Shown in pieces: positions 16,649-24,991 of a DNA stretch of 64,000 nt (position 1 is the first letter of the stretch; the number at the start of each line of letters is the position of its first letter). The notes beneath the pieces are model-generated. The model saw nothing but the letters and a program-made list of their open reading frames with translations, was not told the origin of the DNA and searched no databases. Source of the stretch: Microtetraspora glauca (GTDB lineage: Bacteria; Actinomycetota; Actinomycetes; Streptosporangiales; Streptosporangiaceae); NCBI GenBank assembly GCA_001570385.1, contig BBYL01000011.1:124001-188000 (forward strand). The letters run 5' to 3'. The translations under genes and the position numbers were made by a program.

Positions 16649-18103
16649 ATGGAAGGAACCCCAGCTCCGCGCCATGTCGTGGTCGTCGGCGGTGGAATCG
16701 CCGGCCTGGCCGCCGCCCTCTATCTGCGGCGCGGTGCCACCCACGAGATACGGATCACCGTTCTGGAGGGGGCGCCGCGGATCGGCGGCAAGCTCCACGT
16801 GTCCGAGGTGGCCGGTCTGGAGGTGGACGCCGGCGCCGAGGCCATGCTGGCCCGCAGGCCCGAGGGCAAGGAACTGGCCAGACTCGCCGGAATGGACGAC
16901 ATGCTCGTCTACCCCGGCACGACGCACGCGTCCATCCTGTCCAGGGGTGCGCTTCGCACGCTGCCCAAGGGACAGGTGATGGGCGTCCCGTCCGACCTGG
17001 CCGCGCTCGCCGCGTCGCGGGTCCTGTCCCCCGGGGGACTGGCCCGGGTCGCGCTCGACCGGATCCTTCCCCCGACCACGGTCACCACGGATGTCTCCGT
17101 GGCCGCCTACATCCGGGCCCGCGTGGGGGGCGAGGTCGTCGACCGACTCGTCGAACCGCTGCTCGGCGGGGTCTACGCCGGCCGGTCGGAGATGCTCTCC
17201 CTCCAGGCGACCATGCCGCAGATCGCCGCCATCGCGCGTACGGAGCGGTCCCTGACGCAGGCCGTCGGCGATGTCGTCGCGGCGGTTCCCAAGGACGCGG
17301 GGCCGGTCTTCACCACGCTCAAGAACGGCATGGGCAGCCTGCCCGAGGCGGTCGCGAAGGCGTCCGGAGCAGACGTCAGGACCGGAGTGACGGTGCGCGA
17401 GCTGGTCCGGATCCCGGGCGGTTGGCGGCTCGTCACCGGCCCCACCCGGGACGAGGAGATCATCGAGGCCGACGCCGTCGTGCTCGCCGTGCCCGCGACC
17501 GCGGCCGCGCGGCTGTTGCGGCGCGAGGTCCCGGGTGCGGCCGCCGAACTGGCCGGGATCGAATACGCCAGCATGGCCATCGCCACCCTGGCCTATCCCA
17601 GGGACGCGTTCCCCGTGCCGCCGTCCGGCAGCGGTTACCTGGTCCCGCCGGTCGAGCGCAGGCCGGTCAAGGCGGCGACCTTCAGCACGATCAAGTGGCC
17701 GCACCTGGCCGAGGCCGACCCCGGCGTGGTGGTCGTGCGCTGCTCCATGGGACGTCTGGGGGAGGAGCACGTCCTCCAGCGGGACGACGCCGAGCTGGTG
17801 GCCATCGCGGTGAGCGAGATGGCCGACGTCACCGGGGTGCGGGCGTTCCCGATCGACACCCGGATCACCCGCTGGGGCGGCTCCCTGCCGCAGTACAACG
17901 TCGGTCACCTCGGCCGGGTCGCCCGCATCCGCGCGGCGACGTCCATCCAGCCCGGTCTGGCGGTCTGCGGTGCGGCCTACGACGGTGTCGGGGTTCCCGC
18001 GTGCGCCGCCACCGCCCGCACCGCCGCCGCCCAGATCCTCGACCATCTCGCCGCGAGCGAGCCGCGGGCCGCGGCCGGGGCGGCGAACGACCCGAAAGGG
18101 TGA
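16649..18103 (+). CDS. hemY: Coproporphyrinogen/protoporphyrinogen oxidase, HemY/CgoX type
   Basis: A 484-residue FAD-dependent oxidase. The dinucleotide motif VVVVGGGIAGLAAALYL starts at about residue 9, and the motif LEVDAGAEAMLARRPEG and the C-terminal FAD-contact GAAYDGVGVPACAATARTAA are typical of HemY/HemG. In actinobacteria this enzyme oxidises coproporphyrinogen III to coproporphyrin III in the coproporphyrin-dependent pathway, consistent with the hemQ gene 9 bp downstream. The name hemG is used in some genomes. Confidence 0.92.
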   Translation: MEGTPAPRHVVVVGGGIAGLAAALYLRRGATHEIRITVLEGAPRIGGKLHVSEVAGLEVDAGAEAMLARRPEGKELARLAGMDDMLVYPGTTHASILSRGALRTLPKGQVMGVPSDLAALAASRVLSPGGLARVALDRILPPTTVTTDVSVAAYIRARVGGEVVDRLVEPLLGGVYAGRSEMLSLQATMPQIAAIARTERSLTQAVGDVVAAVPKDAGPVFTTLKNGMGSLPEAVAKASGADVRTGVTVRELVRIPGGWRLVTGPTRDEEIIEADAVVLAVPATAAARLLRREVPGAAAELAGIEYASMAIATLAYPRDAFPVPPSGSGYLVPPVERRPVKAATFSTIKWPHLAEADPGVVVVRCSMGRLGEEHVLQRDDAELVAIAVSEMADVTGVRAFPIDTRITRWGGSLPQYNVGHLGRVARIRAATSIQPGLAVCGAAYDGVGVPACAATARTAAAQILDHLAASEPRAAAGAANDPKG

Positions 18104-18112
18104 GACGGCAGA

Positions 18113-18823
18113 ATGGAACGCATGACGGAGGGCACATCGCGTCCCAAGGCGCGTGATCTCAACCAGGTGATCCGGTACACCATGTGGTCGGTCTTCCGGC
18201 TGCGCGACCAGCTGCCTCCGAGCCGCGACGGCGTCGCCGACGAGGTGGACGAGCTGCTCGCGCAGGCGGGCGGCAAGGACGTCGTGACCCGCGGGTGCTA
18301 CGACGTCTCCGGGTTCCGCGCGGACGCCGACTACATGTTCTGGTGGCACGCTCCGGCGGCCGAGGACCTGCAGGAGGTCTACTCCCGCTTCCGCCGTACC
18401 GCGCTCGGCCGCGTGAGCGAGCCCGTCTGGTCGGCGATGGCGCTGCACCGGCCGGCGGAGTTCAACAAGTCGCACATCCCGGCGTTCCTGGCGGAGGAGG
18501 AGCCGAGGGGGTTCGTCTCGGTCTATCCGTTCGTGCGTTCCCTTGAGTGGTACCTCCTCGACGACGTCGAGCGCCGGACCATGCTCGCCGAGCACGGCAG
18601 GATGGCCCGCGACTTCCCGGATGTACGGGCGAACACCGTGGCCTGCTTCGCGCTGAACGACTTCGAGTGGATGCTCGCGTTCGAGGCCGACGAGCTGCAC
18701 CGCATCGTCGACCTCATGCGCCACCTGCGCGGAGCCGAGGCCCGCCGCCACACCCGGATCGAGATCCCGTTCTACACCGGGCGCAGGAAGCCGGTCAGCG
18801 AGCTGGTCGCGGCCCTGCCCTGA
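18113..18823 (+). CDS. hemQ: Coproheme decarboxylase (HemQ/ChdC)
   Basis: A 236-residue chlorite-dismutase-fold protein that converts iron-coproporphyrin III to heme b, the last step of the coproporphyrin-dependent pathway. Tyr138 in FVSVYPFVR is positioned like the catalytic Tyr, and His161 in [12 protein letters not shown] like the proximal heme ligand. The start may be ATG at 18113 or the nearby ATG at 18122 ([15 protein letters not shown]). With hemY it forms a two-gene operon ended by a strong hairpin at 18840. Ferrochelatase is not in the window. Confidence 0.93.
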   Translation: MERMTEGTSRPKARDLNQVIRYTMWSVFRLRDQLPPSRDGVADEVDELLAQAGGKDVVTRGCYDVSGFRADADYMFWWHAPAAEDLQEVYSRFRRTALGRVSEPVWSAMALHRPAEFNKSHIPAFLAEEEPRGFVSVYPFVRSLEWYLLDDVERRTMLAEHGRMARDFPDVRANTVACFALNDFEWMLAFEADELHRIVDLMRHLRGAEARRHTRIEIPFYTGRRKPVSELVAALP

Positions 18824-18839
18824 CCCGTTTGCCGCGTTC

Positions 18840-18881
18840 CACGCGCAGCGCCCGCCGGGTCACCGGCGGGCGCTGCGCGTG
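18840..18881 (+). terminator. Terminator after hemQ
   Basis: CACGCGCAGCGCCCGCCGG and CCGGCGGGCGCTGCGCGTG pair perfectly over 19 bp around a GTCA loop. It is one of the strongest hairpins in the window and lies 17 bp after the hemQ stop. Confidence 0.85.
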
Positions 18882-18929
18882 TACGGGCCCGGGTGCGTAC
18901 GGCGCCCGCGGCGCGGGTAGAACCCCCGC

Positions 18930-18969
18930 GGATGACCCTCCCTGTACGAGAGGATGACCCTCCCTGTAC
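18930..18969. repeat. 22-bp tandem duplication upstream of the secreted-protein gene
   Basis: GGATGACCCTCCCTGTAC occurs at 18930-18947 and again at 18952-18969, separated by GAGA, so the unit is 22 bp, about two helical turns. It lies about 80 bp upstream of the gene at 19048, where paired regulator sites would be expected. Confidence 0.75.
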
Positions 18970-19047
18970 CAATTGCCGGGAACCGCCGATATGATCTCGT
19001 TATCTTTGTCATACTCGGGCAAAGCCCTTATGTCGTTGTGAGGCGAG

Positions 19048-19638
19048 GTGTCGAGGGTTCTGGCACGTTCCAGGGGTCGCCGCCGGAAGCGGCGCACCAA
19101 ATCGCGCGTGATCAAGGCATCCGTCGGCCTGGTGGCACTCGCCGGGTGTGTCGTCGTGGTGCGGCCGCTGCTCGCCGGCTCCGGTGCGCCCTCTCCGGTC
19201 CGCGCGGCCGCGGTCGCGCCCGTCGCGAGCCCGGCGGGCGAGCTGACCGTCACGAGCGCCGACGGCGCCGCGAGCGCCGGCCGGGTCGGCGGCTCGAAGG
19301 GCGAGGTCATGGCGTCCGGCCGGTCGAAGTACACGGACGACCAGGCGATCACCTATTTCACGAGCCGCTGGAACGACAAGACGACCAAGCGGGTCAGGGA
19401 CATCCGCACGACCGGCCGATATCTGCGCATCTACACGAACCTGTCGGAGAACGCGAGCAACTCCAAGCCCGCCATCGCGCTGTGCGAGAGGGGCCTGAAG
19501 TACCTCAAGGAGATCGGGGAGAGCAACCCGGTGGTCTTCGTCCAGGCGAAGTTCGGCCAGAACGGCAACCCCGTCCTGGCCAACATCCTCGGTCCGGACG
19601 ACAAGACCTGCCGCGTCACGCACCCCAAGCCCAAGTGA
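19048..19638 (+). CDS. Hypothetical secreted or membrane-anchored protein
   Basis: A 196-residue protein not assigned to a family. It has a strongly basic N-terminus (RSRGRRRKRRTKSR), a single hydrophobic segment (ASVGLVALAGCVVVVRPLL) that acts as signal anchor or signal peptide, and an Ala/Ser/Gly-rich linker. The globular domain at about residues 90-190 contains WNDKTTKRVRDIRTTGRYLR and two Cys (ALCERG, KTCRVT) that could form a disulfide outside the cell. The GTG at 19048 fits. It is convergent with msrB. The upstream region holds a 22-bp tandem duplication. Confidence 0.7.
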   Translation: MSRVLARSRGRRRKRRTKSRVIKASVGLVALAGCVVVVRPLLAGSGAPSPVRAAAVAPVASPAGELTVTSADGAASAGRVGGSKGEVMASGRSKYTDDQAITYFTSRWNDKTTKRVRDIRTTGRYLRIYTNLSENASNSKPAIALCERGLKYLKEIGESNPVVFVQAKFGQNGNPVLANILGPDDKTCRVTHPKPK

Positions 19639-19653
19639 CCGCCGAGGCGGACC

Positions 19654-20055
19654 TCACTCGGCCGGTTCGTGGGTCAGGCAGACCGAGTTGATGCAGTAAC
19701 GGTCGTCGGTGGGGGTGGCGTAGCCCTCACCGTGGAAGACATGGCCGAGATGCGAGTCGCACCGGGCGCAGCGGACCTCCACCCGGCTCATGCCCAGGGA
19801 GTCGTCCTCCAGCAGCGTGACCGCGTCCGAGTCCGACGGCTCGAAGAACGACGGCCAGCCGCAGTGCGAGTCGAACTTGGCCTCGGAGCGGAACAGTTCG
19901 GCGCCGCAGGCGCGGCAGGAGTAGACCCCCACCGTCTTCGTGTCGACGTACTCCCCGGTGAAGGGCCGCTCCGTGCCCGCCTGACGCAGCACGCGGAACT
20001 CCTCGGGCGAGAGCTGGACGCGCCATTCGGCGTCGCTTTTGATGACCTTGTCCAT
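19654..20055 (-). CDS. msrB: Peptide-methionine (R)-S-oxide reductase
   Basis: A 133-residue MsrB, which repairs methionine-R-sulfoxide in oxidised proteins. The zinc-binding CxxC pairs are Cys47/Cys50 (YSCRACG) and Cys96/Cys99 (RCARCD). The catalytic Cys121 sits in DRYCINSVCL, and SHCGWPSF and HLGHVFHGEG are conserved. The ATG at 20055 gives the usual length. It is a stand-alone MsrB without an MsrA fusion. Confidence 0.95.
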   Translation of the reverse strand: MDKVIKSDAEWRVQLSPEEFRVLRQAGTERPFTGEYVDTKTVGVYSCRACGAELFRSEAKFDSHCGWPSFFEPSDSDAVTLLEDDSLGMSRVEVRCARCDSHLGHVFHGEGYATPTDDRYCINSVCLTHEPAE

Positions 20056-20420
20056 ATCTGCCTGCCTCTGTGAGATCGATCCCGTGGTCATCGCGTAAGA
20101 ACCACGGAAGGGCCTGAGACCTTCCCCGCGGAGTTCTTTCCGGGCGAAGCATCCTTCGGAGGTCGTTTCGGCGTCTTCACTGGTGAGAGGGCCGACCCTC
20201 CCCGTGAGGGAGGGGCCGGCCGTCCCGCCGTCGCGGCGGCGAAGCGCCCTACCCGTGCTGGACGCCGCCCGTACGGCAGGAGGGTTGCCGTCCGGAGGGG
20301 CGGCACGCCGGGTCCGTCCCGTCCTACCTTCCGGCCGAGGCCGGTGCCCAGTGCCGAGCACCGAAGGCCGAACGCCGAGGTCCGGGACGGACCCGCTCCG
20401 TCCCGGGTAGGGTCCGGAAC
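20056..20420. other. 365-bp intergenic region between msrB and the LigD-type gene
   Basis: No coding sequence is supported. It holds the divergent promoters and a GC-rich hairpin at about 20190-20221 with CCCTCCC/GGGAGGG and outer GGCC/GGCC pairing. A TAGGGT string at 20408-20413 placed 7 bp before the downstream ATG suggests a -10 for a leaderless transcript. Confidence 0.5.
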
Positions 20421-21416
20421 ATGGCTTCGCCGTTTATCGAGATCAAAGCGGGTGACCGGACCGTCAAGGTGACCAATCCGGACAAGGTCTACTTCCCCGG
20501 CATCGGCGCCACCAAGCGCGACCTGGTGGAGTACTACGTGAACGTCGGGGAGGGGGTCCTGCGCGCGCTGTACGACCGCCCGACGCATCTCAAGCGGCAC
20601 CCCGACGGCGTCGAGACCGAGGCGATCTACCAGAAGCGGATGCCCAAACATCCCGACTGGATCGAGACGGTGACCGTGCGGTTCCCCAGCGGGCGCACCG
20701 CCGACGCGTTCCGTCCCACCGAGATCGCCGCGATCGCCTGGTGCGCGAACCTCGGCACGATCGACTTCCACCCCTGGCCCGTACGCGCTGCCGACGTGGA
20801 GCACCCCGACGAACTGCGCGTCGACATCGATCCGCAGCCCGGCACCGGGTTCGACGAGGCGCGCAAGGTCGCCTTCGTCGTCCGCGAGGTCCTCGACGAG
20901 CTGGGCGTGACCGGCTTCCCGAAGACCTCAGGCAGCCGCGGGATCCACGTCGCCGTCCGCGTCCGGCCGGAATGGACCTTCACCGAGGTACGGCACGCGT
21001 CCATCGCGCTCGCCCGTGAGGTGGAGCGGCGCGCTCCCGCACTCGCGACCACCGCCTGGTGGAAGGAGGAGCGCGGCGAGCGGATCTTCATCGACTACAA
21101 CCAGAACGCCCGCGACCGCACCGTCGTCGCCGCCTACTCCGTGCGCGCCCGGCCGGAGGCGCCGGTGTCCGCCCCCGTGACCTGGGACGAGCTGGCCGAC
21201 TGCGATCCGCGCGACTTCGACATCAGGACGATGCCGGAGCGCTTCGCCCGGCTCGGCGACGTGCACCGGGCCATCGACGACGAGGCGTTCGGCATCGAGA
21301 CGCTGCTGGAGTGGTACGCCGCGGACGACCGCGGCGACCTGCCGTACCCGCCGAACTATCCGAAGATGCCCGGCGAGCCCAAGCGCGTCCAGCCGTCCAA
21401 GGCGCGCCCGTCCTAG
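20421..21416 (+). CDS. ligD: Non-homologous end-joining DNA polymerase, stand-alone LigD Pol domain
   Basis: A 331-residue archaeo-eukaryotic-primase-type polymerase equal to the polymerase domain of LigD. It adds nucleotides or ribonucleotides at double-strand ends during end joining. The catalytic pair is Asp135/Asp137 in ELRVDIDPQPGTGFD. The conserved KTSGSRGIHVAVRV and ERIFIDYNQNARDRT motifs are present. It lacks fused ligase and nuclease domains. An ATP-dependent ligase is encoded 1.4 kb downstream; Ku is not in this window. The ATG is only about 7 bp from a possible -10 box, so the mRNA may be leaderless. Confidence 0.92.
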   Translation: MASPFIEIKAGDRTVKVTNPDKVYFPGIGATKRDLVEYYVNVGEGVLRALYDRPTHLKRHPDGVETEAIYQKRMPKHPDWIETVTVRFPSGRTADAFRPTEIAAIAWCANLGTIDFHPWPVRAADVEHPDELRVDIDPQPGTGFDEARKVAFVVREVLDELGVTGFPKTSGSRGIHVAVRVRPEWTFTEVRHASIALAREVERRAPALATTAWWKEERGERIFIDYNQNARDRTVVAAYSVRARPEAPVSAPVTWDELADCDPRDFDIRTMPERFARLGDVHRAIDDEAFGIETLLEWYAADDRGDLPYPPNYPKMPGEPKRVQPSKARPS

Positions 21417-21463
21417 CGTTGTGCCGGACGCGACCCATGGGCCGACCTCCTGGATGAACTGCG

Positions 21464-21490
21464 GGCGGCGCGCTTCGCGCGGGAGCCGCC
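21464..21490. terminator. Hairpin between convergent genes
   Basis: GGCGGCGCGC and GCGC...GCCGCC form a compact GC stem with a TTC-containing loop. It lies between the LigD-type gene and the opposing small membrane-protein gene. Confidence 0.45.
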
Positions 21491-21519
21491 GGCGGGGCTG
21501 TCGGACGAGGAGCGGCCGG

Positions 21520-21924
21520 CTAGAAGTGGTGGGCCATCGAGGCCGTCAGCAGCACCAGGACGAACGTGGAGACACCGGCGACGCCGTGCAGGACGACCGC
21601 GATCACGGGGAAGCGGCGTTCCGCGCCCCGGGCGTGGCGTCCCCGGCCCAGCCAGCGGGTGAACAGCGTGAACCCGAGCAGTGCCACGGCGGTCAGCACG
21701 GCGAAGGCGCCCCAGGCGTACCCGCTCTCGCGGGTGAGCAGGAAGCCGATCCACAGCCCGAGACCCGCCACCGCCAGAGCCGGATGGGTGAGGATCAGCG
21801 TGACGGGGAACGCGGTGACCTTCGTCGCCTGCTGCCGCAGGCCGCTGCCCGCCAGCCACAGGACCAGCAGGTAGAGCCCGGCCAGCACGGTGAGGATCCA
21901 GACTGCGAGCGCGGCGAGTTCCAA
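21520..21924 (-). CDS. Small four-helix membrane protein, hypothetical
   Basis: A 134-residue protein with four clear transmembrane helices: LAALAVWILTVLAGLYLLVLWL, HPALAVAGLGLWIGFLL, WGAFAVLTAVALLGFTLFT and FPVIAVVLHGVAGVSTFVLVLL. The TTG at 21924 is preceded by GGAGGAG, a strong ribosome-binding site; no better start exists upstream. The His residues in helices two and four (THPALA, LHGVAG) could bind heme or metal as in small cytochrome-like membrane proteins, but this is speculative. It is convergent with the LigD-type gene. Confidence 0.7.
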   Translation of the reverse strand: MELAALAVWILTVLAGLYLLVLWLAGSGLRQQATKVTAFPVTLILTHPALAVAGLGLWIGFLLTRESGYAWGAFAVLTAVALLGFTLFTRWLGRGRHARGAERRFPVIAVVLHGVAGVSTFVLVLLTASMAHHF

Positions 21925-22107
21925 GCGTCTCCTCCGGAGCGGATCCGAAGCGGACACCCGGCCCGTCGGTCCCGTCGGCTCGATCCAACACCGTCCCCCA
22001 CAAGGCGGGAACAGGGGACATCGAACCGTTATCTGCGGGGGCTCCGGACGGCATGCCCTGCGGAGGTCCCTCCATGTATGTCGGGCGGATGTGCCACTGT
22101 AGAGAGC

Positions 22108-22845
22108 GTGCGCCGCATACATCCCGACTTCGAGGACGATCCGGATCTCGTCGCCGCCTACGCCCAGCCCGCGGGCGAGTGGCTGCGGCTCAACATGGTG
22201 GCCAGCGCGGACGGCGGTGCCTGGCTCAAGGGCCTGTCCGGCGGCCTGTCCAGCGAGGGGGACCGCCGGGTCTTCGGGATCCTGCGCGGCCTCGCCGACG
22301 TGATCCTCGCCGGTGCCGCCACGGTGCGCACCGAGGGGTACGGCCCGGCCCGGCCGCGCGAGTCGTGGCGCGCCCTGAGGGAGGGCCGTCCCCCCGCGCC
22401 GCCGGTGGCGGTCGTCACCCGGCGGCTCGACCTGGACCTCGGCAGCCCCCTGTTCACCGAGACGGAGCCGTACGCGCGGACGATCGTGATCACCACGGAG
22501 TCCGCGCCGCGCGACCGGCGGGCGGAGGCGGCCAAGAAGGCCGATGTGATCATCGCGGGGGAGTACCGCGTCGATCTGGTGCCGGCGGTCCGCGAGCTGC
22601 GCGACCGCGGCCTGGGCGCGATCCTGTGCGAGGGAGGGCCGCGGCTGAACGCGCAGCTCGCCGCCGCCGGCCTGGTGGACGAGCTGTGCCTCACCGTCAG
22701 CCCGCTGCTGATCGGCGGCGACGCGGCCCGCATCCTGAACGGTGCCGCCTCCCAGACCCGGCTGACGCTCGCCCAGGTCCTCCAGGAGGAGGGTTTCCTC
22801 TTCTGCCGATACATGAGGGAGATGTCGGATGAGCTTGCCGGTTGA
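22108..22845 (+). CDS. Pyrimidine reductase-like (RibD C-terminal / DHFR-fold) protein
   Basis: A 245-residue NADPH-dependent reductase of the RibD-C family. Its features are RLNMVASADGGAWLKGLSGGL near the N-terminus, the nucleotide-binding DVILAGAATVRTEGYGP, and ILCEGGPRLNAQLAAAGLVDELCLTVSPLLIGG. It has no fused deaminase domain. True riboflavin-pathway function is uncertain because no other rib gene is nearby; many stand-alone members have unknown substrates. GTG start at 22108. Its end overlaps the ATP-dependent ligase start by 17 bp, so the two are co-translated. Confidence 0.85.
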   Translation: MRRIHPDFEDDPDLVAAYAQPAGEWLRLNMVASADGGAWLKGLSGGLSSEGDRRVFGILRGLADVILAGAATVRTEGYGPARPRESWRALREGRPPAPPVAVVTRRLDLDLGSPLFTETEPYARTIVITTESAPRDRRAEAAKKADVIIAGEYRVDLVPAVRELRDRGLGAILCEGGPRLNAQLAAAGLVDELCLTVSPLLIGGDAARILNGAASQTRLTLAQVLQEEGFLFCRYMREMSDELAG

Positions 22846-23911
22846 GCCGCCCGTGGCCCCGATGCTGGCCAAGGCGGTCAAGCGGCTGCCGGACCAGGAC
22901 GGATCGCTCTTCTACGAGCCGAAGTGGGACGGCTTCCGCTGCATCGTGTTCCGCGACGGTGACGAGGTCTATCTCGGCAGCAGGAACGAGCGGCCGTTCA
23001 CCAGATACTTCCCCGAGCTGGTCCAGGCCGTGCGCGACGAGCTGCCCGAGCGGTGCGTCGTGGACGGCGAGATCGTCGTCATGAGTGGCCAGACGCTCGA
23101 CTTCGACGCGCTCCAGCAGCGCATCCACCCGGCGGAGTCGCGGGTGCGGCTGCTCGCCGAGCGGACGCCCGCGTCGTTCGTCGCGTTCGACCTGCTCGCG
23201 CTGGGCGACGAGGACCTGATGGCCGCGCCGTTCGCGGACCGGAGGGCCCGGCTGGAGGAGGCGCTGGCCGGCGCGGGCCGCTCGATCCGGCTCACGCCCG
23301 TCACGCGGGACGAACGCCGGGCCGCCGAGTGGTTCGACACCTTCGAGGGGGCCGGGCTGGACGGCATCGTCGTCAAACCCGGCACGCTGCCGTACGAACC
23401 GGACCGGCGGGTGATGTTCAAGGTCAAGCACGAGCGGACGGCCGACTGCGTCGTCGCCGGATACCGCGAGCACAAGACCGGATCGGTGGTCGGCTCTCTG
23501 CTCCTGGGGCTGTACGACGCGGACGGGCGGCTGCACCACGTGGGCGTGGTGGCGGCGTTCCCGATGAAGCGCCGCGCCGAGCTGGTGGGGGAGCTCGCGC
23601 CGTACCGGCTGGAGGACCTGGGCGAGCATCCCTGGGCGTCGTGGGCGGCGCAGGGCGGTGAGACGGCGCCCGACGGCGGCCAGCGGATGCCCGGCGCGGT
23701 CTCCCGGTGGAACGCCAAGAAGGATCTGTCGTTCATCCCGCTCCGGCCCGAGCTGGTGGTCGAGGTGGCCTACGACCACATGGAGGGCGACAGGTTCCGG
23801 CACACCGCCCAGTTCCGCCGCCGGCGTCCGGACCGCGAGCCGTCCTCGTGCACGTACGAGCAGCTCGAACGGCCCGTGGCCTACGACCTCGACGACATCC
23901 TGCCGCGCTGA
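22829..23911 (+). CDS. ligC: ATP-dependent DNA ligase, LigC type
   Basis: A 360-residue ligase that seals nicks or joined ends using ATP. The adenylated lysine is Lys32 in FYEPKWDGFR. Further nucleotidyltransferase motifs are VDGEIVV, SFVAFDLLA, LDGIVVKPG and VMFKVKHERTADCVVAGYREHK. A C-terminal OB-fold follows (KDLSFIPLRPELVVEVAYDHMEGDRFRH, partly). LigC-type ligases act in backup repair with LigD polymerase-like partners, which fits the stand-alone polymerase encoded just upstream. It is followed by a convergent azlD. Confidence 0.92.
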   Translation: MSLPVEPPVAPMLAKAVKRLPDQDGSLFYEPKWDGFRCIVFRDGDEVYLGSRNERPFTRYFPELVQAVRDELPERCVVDGEIVVMSGQTLDFDALQQRIHPAESRVRLLAERTPASFVAFDLLALGDEDLMAAPFADRRARLEEALAGAGRSIRLTPVTRDERRAAEWFDTFEGAGLDGIVVKPGTLPYEPDRRVMFKVKHERTADCVVAGYREHKTGSVVGSLLLGLYDADGRLHHVGVVAAFPMKRRAELVGELAPYRLEDLGEHPWASWAAQGGETAPDGGQRMPGAVSRWNAKKDLSFIPLRPELVVEVAYDHMEGDRFRHTAQFRRRRPDREPSSCTYEQLERPVAYDLDDILPR

Positions 23912-23959
23912 TCCGGCGACGGCGCCGCCGGGAGGGAACGGAAATCTCGTCTCAGCCCG

Positions 23960-24268
23960 TCAGCCCGTCAGCGCGCGGATGGCGGCGGTCACGACGACCG
24001 CGACCGCGACGACCACCAGGAACGGCGCCCGCAGCAGCAGCGCGACGGCGGCCGCCGCGACCCCCGCCGCCCGCGCGTCGACGACCAGGGCCTGACCGCT
24101 CCCGAAGGTCTGGATCGCGGTGAGGGCGGCCAGCATCGCGATGGGCACCAGGGCGGCGGTCCGCCGTACGAGGGGCCGGTCAAGCAGCCCGGCGGGCACG
24201 GAGATGCCGAGCAGCTTGACGGCGTAGCAGCCGAGGGCCGTGACGGCGATGGCGATCCAGACGGTCAA
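23960..24268 (-). CDS. azlD: AzlD-family branched-chain amino acid export subunit
   Basis: A 102-residue membrane protein with four hydrophobic segments (WIAIAVTALGCYAVKLLG, ALVPIAMLAALTAIQTFG and two at the C-terminus), matching AzlD. Together with AzlC it forms a predicted exporter of branched-chain amino acids or analogues. The TTG at 24268 overlaps the AzlC TGA as TTGA, so the pair is translationally coupled. Confidence 0.85.
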   Translation of the reverse strand: MTVWIAIAVTALGCYAVKLLGISVPAGLLDRPLVRRTAALVPIAMLAALTAIQTFGSGQALVVDARAAGVAAAAVALLLRAPFLVVVAVAVVVTAAIRALTG

Positions 24269-24981
24269 CGGTGCGCCTCCTCGCGGCGGGTGAAGGTCAA
24301 GGCGATCGGCGCGGCCAGCGCCGCGACCAGGACGGGGACGCCCGCGGGCAGCAGCGGCAGGCACGCCAGCGCGAGCACGACGGCGAGGAACGCGACCAGC
24401 GCCTCCTGCCGCCCGCGCAACATGGACGCGAGCAGCGCCAGGAAGGCGGCGGGGCCCGCCGCGTCCAGCCCCCAGGCCGACGGGTCGCCGAGGGCGGCCG
24501 CTCCGAGCGCGCCGAGGAAGGTGCTCAGGTTCCAGAGCGTGTACAGGCTGGCCCCGGTGACCGTGAACCCGAGCCTGGCGCTGTCCCGGTCCGGCTGCGC
24601 CATGGCCACGGCCGAGGTCTCGTCGATGATCCACTGCGCGGCGAACGGGCGCACCGCGCGGGGCAGGCGCAGCAGGTGCGACAGCCGCAGCCCGTAGAAG
24701 GCGTTGCGCACGCCGAGGAACAGGGCTCCCGCCACCGCCGCGGCGGGATTGCCGCCCGCTCCCAGCGCGCCGACGAGCGCGAACTGCGACGCCCCGGTGA
24801 AGACGAGAAGGGAGAGCGCGCACGTCTGCGCCAGGCTCAGCCCGGCGCCGGCCGAGGTCACGCCGAAGGCGAACCCGGACAGGCCGACGGCCACCCCCAC
24901 TCCCAGGGCGTCCCGTACGACCGCGGCCCGGGGTCGGCCGGGTGCCTGTTCTTCCTCGATTCGCGCTGATGCCGTCGTCAC
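24265..24981 (-). CDS. azlC: AzlC-family branched-chain amino acid export permease
   Basis: A 238-residue membrane protein. The AzlC hallmarks are ALGVGVAVGLSGFAFGVTSAGAGL, LLVFTGASQFALVGALGAGG, and FLGVRNAFYGLRLSHLL. The GTG at 24981 is preferred; a TTG at 25008 in the same frame would overlap the upstream AraC gene by 17 bp. It follows araC on the same strand and precedes azlD, so all three likely form one operon. Confidence 0.87.
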   Translation of the reverse strand: MTTASARIEEEQAPGRPRAAVVRDALGVGVAVGLSGFAFGVTSAGAGLSLAQTCALSLLVFTGASQFALVGALGAGGNPAAAVAGALFLGVRNAFYGLRLSHLLRLPRAVRPFAAQWIIDETSAVAMAQPDRDSARLGFTVTGASLYTLWNLSTFLGALGAAALGDPSAWGLDAAGPAAFLALLASMLRGRQEALVAFLAVVLALACLPLLPAGVPVLVAALAAPIALTFTRREEAHR

Positions 24982-24991
24982 GCGCCCGAGG

